From positions 1 through 63,418 of the forward strand of contig DUQZ01000058.1 in the NCBI GenBank assembly GCA_012837525.1: a stretch of 63,418 bases of DNA, read 5' to 3'. Source of the DNA: Clostridiales bacterium. Its GTDB lineage: Bacteria; Bacillota; Clostridia; Christensenellales; Aristaeellaceae. This document shows, in pieces, positions 8,729 through 17,218 of this stretch. How positions within the stretch are numbered: position 1 is the stretch's first letter; each line of letters starts with the position of its first letter. The notes under the pieces are model-generated. The model was not told the origin of the DNA and searched no databases. It worked only from the letters and a program-made list of their open reading frames with translations. The position numbers and the translations under genes are program-made.

Positions 8729-9582
8729 AAAGCATCCTTCAATAATTTTGTGATGTGAACGGCGGGGTTGATGCCGGTGGCTTCCATCAAGCCCAGGAAG
8801 TGCGCGTTGGAGTTGACCTCGCACACCAGGGGGCCATCCTTGCCCAGCAGCAAGTCCACCCCCGCGAAATCCGTGCCGCAGGCAGCGCTGGCCGCCAGCG
8901 CCAGGCTGGCTTCCTCTTGTGTGGGTGTATGGGCAAAAGCGATGCCGCCATGCTCGATATTGGCCCTGAAATCATCCTTCTGGTTGACGCGCATAATTGC
9001 CGCGACCACCTCATCACCCACCACATACAGCCGCAGATCCCGGCCCGCGGATTCCGCGACAAACTGCTGAAACAGAATATCCGCCGGGCCAATCTCCTGC
9101 ATCAACGCGGTTAATTCATCCATGTTATGTGCCAGATAAACCTGCTGCCCGAAGGAGCCCTTGCCTTCCTTCACCACCATGGGAAACCCCAACACCTGCG
9201 CCACTTCATCCAGAAAATCCAGGGTGGGATAGCCAATGTTGGGGAAGGTCATGGGGCACAGGATGGTCTTGGGCTGAGGGATGCCGGCATGTTCAAAGGC
9301 CAGGGTGCTCAGCGTCTTGTCATCACAAACCGCGATGGCCGCGGCGCTGTTAAACAGGCGCATACCCTTGTTTTCCATCCGCTGGGCCAATTTGATGTCC
9401 TTGTCCAAAAAGATCGCGGCATGAGGGGCTGCGTTTAAGCTGGCCTCCCTGATAAACTCCGCGTTGGTTTTGGTGATGAGCGAAACCCCCTGCTGCGCTG
9501 CCGCGTTTGTCAATAGCGTCTCCATGCGCGCAAAGGACTGCCCCTGTAAGAACGCGTTGACCACCAACCATGCCTGTTTCAT
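8725..9582 (-). CDS. RimK-like ATP-grasp ligase (first of a pair)
   Basis: A 285-residue RimK-family protein starting MKQAWLVVNAFLQG, an N-terminus typical of clostridial RimK-type ligases. The lid sequence VVKEGKGSFGQQVYL and the GRDLRLYVVGDEVVAA strand are present. The Mg/ATP site reads CEVNSNAHFLG, a better match to RimK than its downstream partner. GGAGGG lies 9 bases before the ATG at 9582. It is divergent from mgtC and translationally coupled to the second ligase. A glutamate-ligase activity is the family expectation, not shown by this sequence. Confidence 0.88.
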   Translation of the reverse strand: MKQAWLVVNAFLQGQSFARMETLLTNAAAQQGVSLITKTNAEFIREASLNAAPHAAIFLDKDIKLAQRMENKGMRLFNSAAAIAVCDDKTLSTLAFEHAGIPQPKTILCPMTFPNIGYPTLDFLDEVAQVLGFPMVVKEGKGSFGQQVYLAHNMDELTALMQEIGPADILFQQFVAESAGRDLRLYVVGDEVVAAIMRVNQKDDFRANIEHGGIAFAHTPTQEEASLALAASAACGTDFAGVDLLLGKDGPLVCEVNSNAHFLGLMEATGINPAVHITKLLKDAL

Positions 9583-9646
9583 ACACAATCCCTCCAGGAA
9601 TGATTCTATCACGGCTTCATGGGATTAGACAGCATCCCGCGATTGC

Positions 9647-9676
9647 TTGCGGAAAAGCGGGACTGTATGGTAAAAT
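9647..9676 (+). promoter_or_regulatory. promoter for mgtC
   Basis: TTGCGG (9647-9652) and TAAAAT (9671-9676) are 18 bases apart, ending 58 bases before the mgtC start. Confidence 0.6.
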
Positions 9677-9734
9677 AACGCAATCAAGAAATCATACTTT
9701 CATGATGACTACAGGTAGCAAAGGGGAGAGGCGA

Positions 9735-10448
9735 TTGGATTTTTTAATCACCGTAAATGACATCGCATGGCACGAGGTGTTGATCCGCATCATCGCGGCG
9801 CTGACTGTGGGCTGCGTCATCGGCATTGAGCGCGAGTATAAAAACCGCCCGGCCGGCATGCGCACACACAGTTTGGTCTGCCTTGGCGCGGCCATTGTGG
9901 CCGTGCTGGAAGGTTTGCTGATTTCAACCATCAGCACATTGGGCAATGATGATGTCAGCATTTCGCTGGGCCGCATCTCTGCCCAGGTTATCAGCGGCAT
10001 CGGTTTTCTGGGCGCGGGCACTATCTTCATCGCGCAAAAGAAGATTTCGGGCCTTACAACGGCAGCCAGCCTCTGGAATGTGGCCTGCCTGGGCCTGATA
10101 ATCGGTTTTGGCTATTACTATCTTGCGCTCATCATCGGCTTTTTCATCATGATTGTGCTGACGGTGCTGCAGCGCGTCATCAAGGTCAATCCGCTGAAGA
10201 AGGTGGAGATCCGGTTCGTCAACCGTGCGCAAACCCTGCCCTTCATCAATGAATACCTCCAGAAAAACAACATCAACGTGCTGGATGTCGACTTTCATGT
10301 GGAGCATCTGCCCGGCAGCGGCAGGGAGGAGCATATCTACATCAACCTCTACACCCTGCATTTGCCCAGCAACCTGCACTTCGCGGACATGGTGAACCAG
10401 TTGTCCGAAAACGACAGCATCCACACCGTCCGCACCAGAAACGTCTAA
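9735..10448 (+). CDS. mgtC: MgtC/SapB-family membrane protein
   Basis: A 237-residue inner-membrane protein. The MgtC signature GIEREYKNRPAGMRTHSLV lies near residues 28-46, GIGFLGAGTIF near 87-97, four or five hydrophobic helices fill residues 15-155, and a soluble ACT-like C-terminal domain follows. MgtC proteins are linked to growth at low magnesium and to ATP synthase or membrane-potential control in other bacteria. I chose the TTG at 9735 because AAGGGGAG sits 6 bases upstream and the length then matches the family; upstream in-frame ATGs lack a ribosome binding site. Confidence 0.88.
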   Translation: MDFLITVNDIAWHEVLIRIIAALTVGCVIGIEREYKNRPAGMRTHSLVCLGAAIVAVLEGLLISTISTLGNDDVSISLGRISAQVISGIGFLGAGTIFIAQKKISGLTTAASLWNVACLGLIIGFGYYYLALIIGFFIMIVLTVLQRVIKVNPLKKVEIRFVNRAQTLPFINEYLQKNNINVLDVDFHVEHLPGSGREEHIYINLYTLHLPSNLHFADMVNQLSENDSIHTVRTRNV

Positions 10449-10459
10449 TTCAATCCATT

Positions 10460-10492
10460 AAAAGGCGGCCTTGTTTTTCAGGGCCGCCTTTT
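10460..10492. terminator. bidirectional terminator between mgtC and the kinase-like gene
   Basis: AAAAGGCGGCC (10460-10470) pairs with GGCCGCCTTTT (10482-10492) around an 11-base loop. It has A and T runs on both sides and lies between two convergent genes. Confidence 0.9.
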
Positions 10493-10498
10493 GTTTGC

Positions 10499-12148
10499 TT
10501 ACATGTACAGAGTGTTGCCGCCGATAAACTCCCGCAGAATGCTCAGCGGGGGAATCTCGTTTAGTATGTCGTCCGGCACCGGCAGCATGTAGTTGAGGAT
10601 TTTGATGATCCGGCTGCACTTGATAAACTGCGGGCTGTCCTTAGGCACCTGGTTTAAGATATCATAGGACAGGGTTTTGAGGATGGGCAGTTCATAATGC
10701 AGCGCGGAGTTAAAGACGATGTCCGCGTTTTCCTGGTAGGGGAAGATCCATTTTTCTTCCCCGCGCCGCACGCTGTCCCACATCTCCAGTGTCTTTAAGG
10801 GCGGGGTGGCGCGGAAATGATAATCCCGCACGATGCGCCGCAGCAAGCGCGCGTCCGTTGTGCGGATGCGGTTGTGGCTGTCCAGGTTGATGGTGGTCAG
10901 CTGGCTGATGTAGATGCGGTAAATCAGGTGGCTGTCCACCTCCGCGTGCAGCGCGGGGTTCAAACCGTGGATGCCCTCAATAATCAGGGGGCTGTTGGTG
11001 CCAATGCGCATGTTGACATATTCGTCCTCCCGCCGCTGCTTTTCAAAGCTGAAGCGGGGCATGGCGGTCTCCTCACCCGCCAGCAAACTGTTGATGCACT
11101 GGCGCAGGTAGGGGACATCCAGCGCGTTCAAGGCCTCCAGATCGGGCTCCCCATTCGCCTCCAGAGGCAGCTCGTCCCGGTTGCGGTAAAAATCATCCAT
11201 GGAGAGGATGACCGGGTCCAGCCCGCACACGCGCAGGTGGATGGACAAGCGGTTGGCAAAAGTGGTTTTGCCGGAGGACGAAGGCCCCGCGATAAAGATG
11301 GCGCGGGCGCCGCGGTTGCTGATGTCCTCGGCGATTTCGGACAGGCTCTTTGAATGAAAGGCCTCATTCACCCGGATAAAATCGCGCAGTTTGTCCAGAG
11401 CAATCAGGTCGTTCAACCGGCTTGCGGTGCCGCAGTTGAGCACCTTGCACCAATAGTTGGACTGCGCGAACACGGACATGTGCTTGGGCAGGTTTTCATA
11501 GGGCGCCACCTGTGTCATATCATGCTTGTCCGGCAGCAGCATCACGAAGCCGGGCGCGCGGTAGCGCAGGGCAAAGGGGCTGCTGAGCATACCAGTGGAG
11601 GGCAGCATGGCGCCGTAAAAATACTCCGACACATTGCCGCAGGTGTAGATATTGAAGTAATCATAGGGACGGTAGCTGAGCAAATTGGCCTTGTCCGTAT
11701 CGCCCTGTTGGTAGAAATAATTGATGGCTTCCTCGCGGCTCCACCGCGCGCGGACAAAAGGCAGGTCCTTTTTGATAAAGTCGCGCATCATGCCTTCCAG
11801 CGCTTCCACATCAGCCGGGTACAGCCGGCGGCCTTCCATTTGGATATAAACGCCCTGGCCCACGGAATGCTCAAAGCGCAGCTGGTAGTCTGGAAACAGC
11901 TCCTTGGTTGCCAGCAGCAACACAAAGCGCAGGGAGCGCTCATAAATTCTGCGGCCTTCCTCATGCGCGTAGGTGATGGGGGTCAATTCCGTCGTCTCCC
12001 GCAGGATGCTGTTGAGTTCTGCGACAGATCCCTTTGAAAAACAGGCATATATGGGTAAGTCCGTTTCTGGTTGCATCACATCCAACACCTCCCGCACCGT
12101 TTGCGGGGGGCGGAAGTTCATCGTTTGTCCGTTGAGTGTAATTCGCAT
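10499..12148 (-). CDS. uridine kinase-like P-loop protein with ThrRS-like N-terminus
   Basis: A 549-residue protein. Residues 1-60 resemble a TGS-type domain, residues about 60-240 resemble the second additional domain of threonyl-tRNA synthetase, and residues about 280-480 are a P-loop nucleoside kinase domain. That domain has Walker A GPSSSGKTTF (about 287-296), SMDDFYRNRDELP, and IIEGIHGLNP. Proteins of this build are common in Firmicutes and are annotated as nucleoside or uridine kinases; the natural substrate is not established here. AAGGAG precedes the ATG. Twelve bases separate it from the upstream exonuclease gene, so they are likely one transcript. Confidence 0.85.
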   Translation of the reverse strand: MRITLNGQTMNFRPPQTVREVLDVMQPETDLPIYACFSKGSVAELNSILRETTELTPITYAHEEGRRIYERSLRFVLLLATKELFPDYQLRFEHSVGQGVYIQMEGRRLYPADVEALEGMMRDFIKKDLPFVRARWSREEAINYFYQQGDTDKANLLSYRPYDYFNIYTCGNVSEYFYGAMLPSTGMLSSPFALRYRAPGFVMLLPDKHDMTQVAPYENLPKHMSVFAQSNYWCKVLNCGTASRLNDLIALDKLRDFIRVNEAFHSKSLSEIAEDISNRGARAIFIAGPSSSGKTTFANRLSIHLRVCGLDPVILSMDDFYRNRDELPLEANGEPDLEALNALDVPYLRQCINSLLAGEETAMPRFSFEKQRREDEYVNMRIGTNSPLIIEGIHGLNPALHAEVDSHLIYRIYISQLTTINLDSHNRIRTTDARLLRRIVRDYHFRATPPLKTLEMWDSVRRGEEKWIFPYQENADIVFNSALHYELPILKTLSYDILNQVPKDSPQFIKCSRIIKILNYMLPVPDDILNEIPPLSILREFIGGNTLYM

Positions 12149-12160
12149 GGTTGGGTCTCC

Positions 12161-13099
12161 TTATTTGGGCAGCTGGGCTACCTTGTTGGCCCACTGCAGG
12201 TGTTTGGTTTTTACATAGGCTGGGTTTTGCTGGTCCGAAAGGGCGGCCTTACGCTTGACCTTGTTTTTGCCGTCCCGCATGGTTTCAAGCACCATGTCGA
12301 TTAGGACAAGGCCGTGGTCCGGGCAATCCGCCAGCGCGCGCCAGGTGTGCTTGTCCAGGGGGACATAGCCTTCGGGCACCTTCAGGCGCTTGCCGCAGGC
12401 AGGGCAGTTGGGCTCGCGCGCGGGCCTGCTTTTGATGGCCTGCGCCAGGTTGGTGAAGCGCAGGTCGTCGGAAGTCTCATTGGCGCTGGTCTTTGCCGGC
12501 GCCAATTCCCGCACCGTTTGCGGCATCTGCAGCACTTCCTCGGGGTTGTCCATGTGCTGGATCACCTTCGCGGTGTAATAGGCGTCATCCACCGCGCTGT
12601 GGAAGGGGTGGTCGATGCTTGGCAAGATATGAAAATACTTCATGGCGCTTTGCAGGCCGGGGCGGTTCTTGGTATTCCCGGCGGTGCGCATACCAAACAG
12701 GCGCTGCAGGTCGTACACCGACGGCATGGTGCGGTCATCCTTCAAATAAAAGTCCAGGTTTTGCTGGAAGACATTGATGTCATCGCAGCCCCAGGTGATG
12801 AGGGCAAAATCCTCCCCGCACCAGGATACGAAGCGCTCAAGCGCCTCTGTAAATGGCAGGGCGCCGTGCAGGTCCTCCTGGTTGATGCCGGTGATGCGGG
12901 TAATCCGGGGGTGCAGTTTCCGGTACAGCCCCGGTTGAATATACTGGTTGAAAGAGCCAACCATCTGCATCTGCTCGTTCAGTTTGACGGCCCCAATCTG
13001 AATGATGTCAAACATGAGCTGGCTGCCATAGCGGCGGTATTGCGCGCTGCGGTGGGAGAGGGGTTGGTTCCATTCCAGGTCCATCAGAATATAATACAC
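12161..13099 (-). CDS. DEDDh 3'-5' exonuclease with C-terminal zinc ribbon
   Basis: A 312-residue protein. ExoI is MDLEWN near the start, ExoII lies in ITWGCDDINVF (about 103-113), and ExoIII is HSAVDDAYYTA (about 165-175), so the DEDDh catalytic residues are present. After residue 225 there is a CPACG...CPDHG zinc-ribbon-like segment. It is most similar in plan to KapD/DnaQ-like exonucleases acting on RNA or DNA ends. The GTG at 13099 is preferred because GGAG lies 6 bases upstream; the longer frame starting TTG at 13111 overlaps that site. Confidence 0.82.
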   Translation of the reverse strand: MYYILMDLEWNQPLSHRSAQYRRYGSQLMFDIIQIGAVKLNEQMQMVGSFNQYIQPGLYRKLHPRITRITGINQEDLHGALPFTEALERFVSWCGEDFALITWGCDDINVFQQNLDFYLKDDRTMPSVYDLQRLFGMRTAGNTKNRPGLQSAMKYFHILPSIDHPFHSAVDDAYYTAKVIQHMDNPEEVLQMPQTVRELAPAKTSANETSDDLRFTNLAQAIKSRPAREPNCPACGKRLKVPEGYVPLDKHTWRALADCPDHGLVLIDMVLETMRDGKNKVKRKAALSDQQNPAYVKTKHLQWANKVAQLPK

Positions 13100-13116
13100 G
13101 TGTAACTCCAATAAAA

Positions 13117-14352
13117 TTAATGAATGGCGTGGGCAGCGGAGGTTCCGGCCAGGGCACCGGTTGAGAAGGCGATCTGCAGGTTAAACCCGCCTGTCAGCGC
13201 GTCCACATCCAGCAATTCGCCCGCGAAATAAAGGCCACCCACCAGCTTTGACGCCATGGTGGATGGGTTGACCTCCCTGACGTCCATGCCGCCTTTTGTA
13301 ACCACGGCTTCCTTGAAGGGGCGGGCTGTGTGCAGGCGCAGGGGCAGGTTTTTAAAGCCCTCAATCAGCGTGTCCCGGTCCTTTTGGGTGAACTGGTTTA
13401 AAGTGATGCTGCCATCAAGGCCCAGGATGTCGGGAAAGACCGCCGCCATGCTGGCAGGCAGGTACTCCCGCAGCAGGCTGTGAAGCGTCCTGCGGCTGTT
13501 GGTTTTGATGTCACCCAGCAAGCGCTCCTCAAGCATAGCGGGCGACAGGGCGGGCTTCAAGTCCAGGGTGACCAAAGCCGCAGTAGGGTCACTGCCCGCT
13601 AAAAACCCGCTTAAGCTGAGTACAAGCGGGCCGGACACCCCAAAGTGGGTAAACAGCAACTCGCCCTGCTCTGTGAATTTGCCCTTCCTGGGCCAGGTGG
13701 CCGACAGCTTGACATTTTTAAGGGTTAAGCCCTGAAGTTTCTTGGGCCAGGCGTCCTGCGTGTTAAAGCCGGTTAACGAAGGGGAGCAGGGCAGGATGGT
13801 GTGCCCCAGCCGCTTGGCCAATTCATGGCCTATGCCTGTGGACCCTGTAATGGGGTAGGACAGCCCGCCTGTCGCTAGAATTACCGCCTTAGCCGGGATA
13901 ATAGCCCCATCCGCCAAGCGCACCCCGGTCACCGTATGGCCTTCTGTCACGATATCCACTACCTGCGCGTGCAGGCGGATCTCATTTGCAGCCAACTGGC
14001 CCGCGAAGGCCTTGGTGACATCGGACGCTTTCTGGCTTGCCGGGAAGACACGGTTGCCGCGCTCCGTCACCGTCTGGCAGCTCAGGCTATGCAGCAGGTC
14101 AATCAAACCGCTGGGGGACAGGTGGTTGAGCGCGGCATACAAAAACCGGGGGTTGCGCAGCACATGCCGTAAAAACTCTTCCTGTTCGCAGTCATTGGTC
14201 ACATTGCAGCGGCCTTTGCCGGTGATATACAGCTTTTTGCCCAGTTTTTCATTGTGCTCCAGCAGCAAAACGGAAGCGCCCGCGCGCTTGGCAAACAAGG
14301 CGGCCGCCATGCCAGCCGGGCCGCCGCCGATGATGATGACCTCAGCCCTCAA
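13117..14352 (-). CDS. BaiN/HI0933-family FAD-dependent oxidoreductase
   Basis: A 411-residue flavoprotein. The FAD dinucleotide motif IIGGGPAGMAAA is at 7-18, the family hallmark YITGKGRCNVTN follows near 42-53, LATGGLSYPITGSTG near 160-174, and the C-terminal FAGELLDVDALTGGFNLQ motif near 377-394. Family members have unassigned redox substrates; BaiN itself was linked to bile-acid metabolism, but most relatives in ordinary genomes are not specific to that. Translation starts at a TTG (14352) inside the end of surE with GGAG 7 bases upstream; the genes overlap by 11 bases. Confidence 0.9.
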   Translation of the reverse strand: MRAEVIIIGGGPAGMAAALFAKRAGASVLLLEHNEKLGKKLYITGKGRCNVTNDCEQEEFLRHVLRNPRFLYAALNHLSPSGLIDLLHSLSCQTVTERGNRVFPASQKASDVTKAFAGQLAANEIRLHAQVVDIVTEGHTVTGVRLADGAIIPAKAVILATGGLSYPITGSTGIGHELAKRLGHTILPCSPSLTGFNTQDAWPKKLQGLTLKNVKLSATWPRKGKFTEQGELLFTHFGVSGPLVLSLSGFLAGSDPTAALVTLDLKPALSPAMLEERLLGDIKTNSRRTLHSLLREYLPASMAAVFPDILGLDGSITLNQFTQKDRDTLIEGFKNLPLRLHTARPFKEAVVTKGGMDVREVNPSTMASKLVGGLYFAGELLDVDALTGGFNLQIAFSTGALAGTSAAHAIH

Positions 14353-15103
14353 GAAGTTGCTCCAGCTTGGGATAATACAGGCTGTTGTTGTTCACAAAAC
14401 CGCCCACAAAGCTGACCGTCATGTGCCCGTCAAAAATGAGGGCGACGTCCGAGCCAGGCTCCGGGTCTTCCTTCATGTAGCCGTCCTGCAGCCAGAAATA
14501 GCGCTGCCCTCTGGGGTTCACCCGCTCGTCATAATCGTCCAGCCAGTAGCTTTCGCTGATGGGCGCAATCTTGACGGGTTTGACCTGGTCAGCTGGCATA
14601 TTGGGCGCGTTCAGGTTGCAGAAGGTCAGCCGGGGCATGGGCCGCTTGAGGATGTAGTCCATGATAAGGAGGGCCTGCTCCGCCAGCTTCTCGCGCATTT
14701 CCTCATTGGCGCCAAAGTCAATGGAGATGGCCATGCTGGGCAGATAGAGCATGGCAGCTTCCCTGGCTGCCGCGGCGGTGCCGGAATAAAACAGGTCCGT
14801 GCCCACATTCACCCCGTCATTGATGCCTGACAGGCAAAAATCAAAGGGTTTTTCAGACAGCTTGCGGCCGATGCGCACACAGTCCACCGGCGTGCCGTTC
14901 ACGGCGAAGGCTTTGAAATTGGGGTCAATGTCCATGGGGATAACCATCAGGGATTCGTTGATGGTCAAACGGTGGCCTGTTGCGCTTTGCTGGTTGGCGG
15001 GTGCCACCACCACCACGCTGTGGCCGGCGGCCGCGGCAACCCGGGCCAAGGTCAGGATCCCCGGCGCTGTGATGCCGTCATCATTGGTAATTAAAAGATG
15101 CAT
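14342..15103 (-). CDS. surE: 5'/3'-nucleotidase SurE
   Basis: A 253-residue survival protein E that removes phosphate from nucleoside monophosphates. The metal-binding LITNDDG is at residues 4-10, GTPVDCVRIG at about 64-73, and SGINDGVNVGTDLFYSGT at about 85-102. AAAGGAG lies 8 bases before the ATG. It sits between thrE and the flavoprotein in a tightly packed minus-strand operon. Confidence 0.95.
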   Translation of the reverse strand: MHLLITNDDGITAPGILTLARVAAAAGHSVVVVAPANQQSATGHRLTINESLMVIPMDIDPNFKAFAVNGTPVDCVRIGRKLSEKPFDFCLSGINDGVNVGTDLFYSGTAAAAREAAMLYLPSMAISIDFGANEEMREKLAEQALLIMDYILKRPMPRLTFCNLNAPNMPADQVKPVKIAPISESYWLDDYDERVNPRGQRYFWLQDGYMKEDPEPGSDVALIFDGHMTVSFVGGFVNNNSLYYPKLEQLLEG

Positions 15104-15114
15104 GTTGTCTCCTT

Positions 15115-15549
15115 TTAGTGTCGTGATCGTTGCAGGCGCAGCGGGCGGATGCAGCCAAAGATGGCTGTGGCGATGGTCAGCGCCAGCGCGATTGCCCCAA
15201 TACCTGCCAGGGTTTCTACGCCAATTTGCAGGGACAGTTCCAGGTTGTTCTCAGACAGGGCCATCATGGAGCGGTACAGGCCAAGGCCCGGAACCGTCGG
15301 GATGATGGAGCTGATCAAAAACAGGGTGGTCGCTTTTTTTGCCCTGCGCGCGGCCAGTTCACACAGAATGCCCACCACCAGGCCGGATACAAAAAACGCC
15401 AGCAGCGTGCCCTGCATGAGGATAAAGATGACATACCCAACCAGGCCAATGACAGCAGTGTAAATCAAGGTGGATTTGGGCTGGCGCAGGATCATGCCAA
15501 AAAAGCAGGCTGCGGCCATACAGGCCAGCGCGCGGATTACATTGTCCAT
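15115..15549 (-). CDS. ThrE-type exporter, small subunit
   Basis: A 144-residue, four-helix membrane protein of the DUF3815/ThrE_2 type, carrying the PTVPGLGLYR motif in its second half. It corresponds to the C-terminal half of single-chain threonine/serine exporters. The start overlaps the upstream large-subunit gene by 13 bases, so the two halves are made together. Confidence 0.87.
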   Translation of the reverse strand: MDNVIRALACMAAACFFGMILRQPKSTLIYTAVIGLVGYVIFILMQGTLLAFFVSGLVVGILCELAARRAKKATTLFLISSIIPTVPGLGLYRSMMALSENNLELSLQIGVETLAGIGAIALALTIATAIFGCIRPLRLQRSRH

Positions 15550-16301
15550 AGCATCCCCTTAAACAGCAGGGCGGCCGCCACCCCAGCAGAAAGCAGTACC
15601 GCGGAGATCAACGCTTCAGCGCCACGGCCCAGGCCCGAAATCAAGTCCCCACGGATGGTGTCGCGCACCGCGTTGGTCATGGACAGTCCCGGCAAAAGCG
15701 GCATGATGACGCCGGTGATCAGCGATTCCTGCTTGCCGGGAATCACCTGCAGCGCAACCACGGCCACAAAGGCCGCCAAGAAGCCCAGCAAAAAGGCGCG
15801 CAGCTGGCTGGGAAAGTTCAAGCGGGCCAGCGGGAACTGCACCGTCTGCACCAGGAAACCGATGCAGAAGCTCATGATAAACTCGGCAAACCCGCCGCCG
15901 AACATCACTGTGAAAAAGGCTGCCGCCAGCGCAAAATAGGTGCAGCCGCGCCACCAGGGCAAGGCAGGCTGGCTGCGCAGGGCAATCAGGCGGTCATAGG
16001 CATCCTTCGCGCTGAGTTTGCCCATGGATACCTGGCGGGAGATGTTATTGACGATGTCCACCGTGTCCAGGCGGATGCTGCGCTCGGGCACGCGGAACAC
16101 GCGGGTCTCTCGCTCCCCGTTTGTGATGGCGCTGAGGATAAACCCCGTGGGGAAGGCCATGATCTGCGCTTCCTTCAACCCAAAGGCGTCACACATCCGA
16201 AGGGCGGTCTCCTCCGCCCGATAGGTCTCCCCGCTGCTTTCCAGGATGGTCTGCGCGGCCAGCGCCGCGCTGTCCAATTCCATCATCTTCGTCGTACTCA
16301 T
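15537..16301 (-). CDS. ThrE-type exporter, large subunit
   Basis: A 254-residue DUF1212 protein. A soluble N-terminal part (1-115, with GETYRAEET) is followed by five membrane helices holding the PLLPGLSMTNAVRD motif typical of ThrE. Together with the small subunit it should form a threonine/serine exporter. GAAAGGA precedes the ATG, and this is the first gene of the minus-strand run that continues through surE and the flavoprotein. Confidence 0.88.
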   Translation of the reverse strand: MSTTKMMELDSAALAAQTILESSGETYRAEETALRMCDAFGLKEAQIMAFPTGFILSAITNGERETRVFRVPERSIRLDTVDIVNNISRQVSMGKLSAKDAYDRLIALRSQPALPWWRGCTYFALAAAFFTVMFGGGFAEFIMSFCIGFLVQTVQFPLARLNFPSQLRAFLLGFLAAFVAVVALQVIPGKQESLITGVIMPLLPGLSMTNAVRDTIRGDLISGLGRGAEALISAVLLSAGVAAALLFKGMLWTM

Positions 16302-16398
16302 TCGCGCGTCCTTTCAGCCTGTATCCTATCATGAACCAGGATAACCATCAATATGAACCAGCTGGATTGGATGGAATCTGTCAATCTGCCGGTTTTGC

Positions 16399-16427
16399 TT
16401 GCGAAGATGCCCACTTCTTCGTATACT
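16399..16427 (+). promoter_or_regulatory. promoter for traX-SBP-galK
   Basis: TTGCGA (16399-16404) and TATACT (16422-16427) have an exact 17-base spacing and end 17 bases before the traX start. Confidence 0.7.
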
Positions 16428-16444
16428 TTGGTGGAGGTGCATCA

Positions 16445-17194
16445 ATGAATCAAGCCGCCGTCCAAGGTAAACAGCCCAATCGGGATCAATCCTTATTAAA
16501 GATTGTCGCCATTTTGACCATGCTGGTGGATCATGTGGGCGTCATCTTCTTTCCCGGCGTGCTCTGGCTTCGGGTCATCGGGCGCATCGCCTTCCCGCTG
16601 TTTTGCTGGGGGATAGTGCTGGGGGTGGAGCGCACCAGCAGCTGGCAGCGCTATGGGCTCAGGCTTCTGCTGCTGGCCATTGTTTCCCAGCCTGCCTACA
16701 TGCTGGCGCTCAACCACAGCTGGAACCAGTTCAGCGTCATTGTGACGCTGCTGCTTGGCTTTTTGGCCATTGTGGGCATCCAGCAAAAATGGCATTACAG
16801 CCATATTTGGGCGCCTGTTGTCTGCGTGTTTGTTGCCGCCGGTTTCCAGATGGACTACGGCTGGCGCGGTGTTTTGCTCATCATCCTGATGTACCTGGTG
16901 AAGGATTCAAAGGGCGGTCTGGCCGCCTTGATGGTTGCCTTTTGCCTGTACTGGGGCGGCGGGCAGATCCTGCCGTATGGTTTCATCCAGGGTGTAACCG
17001 GCACAGGCATTCAACCCTTCAATCAGGCCATGCGGGAGATGCTGTCCCTGGTGCGGATGCAGTCCCTGGCCATCCTGTCCTTGCCGTTGATGCTAGTTAA
17101 CACAAACAGCGGCATCCGCTTGCCCAAATGGTTCAGCTATCTGGCCTATCCTTTGCACCTGATGGCCTTGTGGCTTTTATCGCGCATCCTATAA
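16445..17194 (+). CDS. TraX-family membrane acyltransferase-like protein
   Basis: A 249-residue integral membrane protein with about eight hydrophobic helices. The TraX hallmark is near the N-terminus: LLKIVAILTMLVDHVGVIFF, then LRVIGRIAFPLFCW. TraX of the F plasmid N-acetylates pilin, but chromosomal TraX relatives in Firmicutes have no assigned substrate. The ATG at 16445 has GGAGGTG 6 bases upstream; an open frame continues upstream without a comparable site. It is 24 bases from the next gene. Confidence 0.85.
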   Translation: MNQAAVQGKQPNRDQSLLKIVAILTMLVDHVGVIFFPGVLWLRVIGRIAFPLFCWGIVLGVERTSSWQRYGLRLLLLAIVSQPAYMLALNHSWNQFSVIVTLLLGFLAIVGIQQKWHYSHIWAPVVCVFVAAGFQMDYGWRGVLLIILMYLVKDSKGGLAALMVAFCLYWGGGQILPYGFIQGVTGTGIQPFNQAMREMLSLVRMQSLAILSLPLMLVNTNSGIRLPKWFSYLAYPLHLMALWLLSRIL

Positions 17195-17218
17195 ACAATA
17201 TTCCTGGAGGACATCGTA

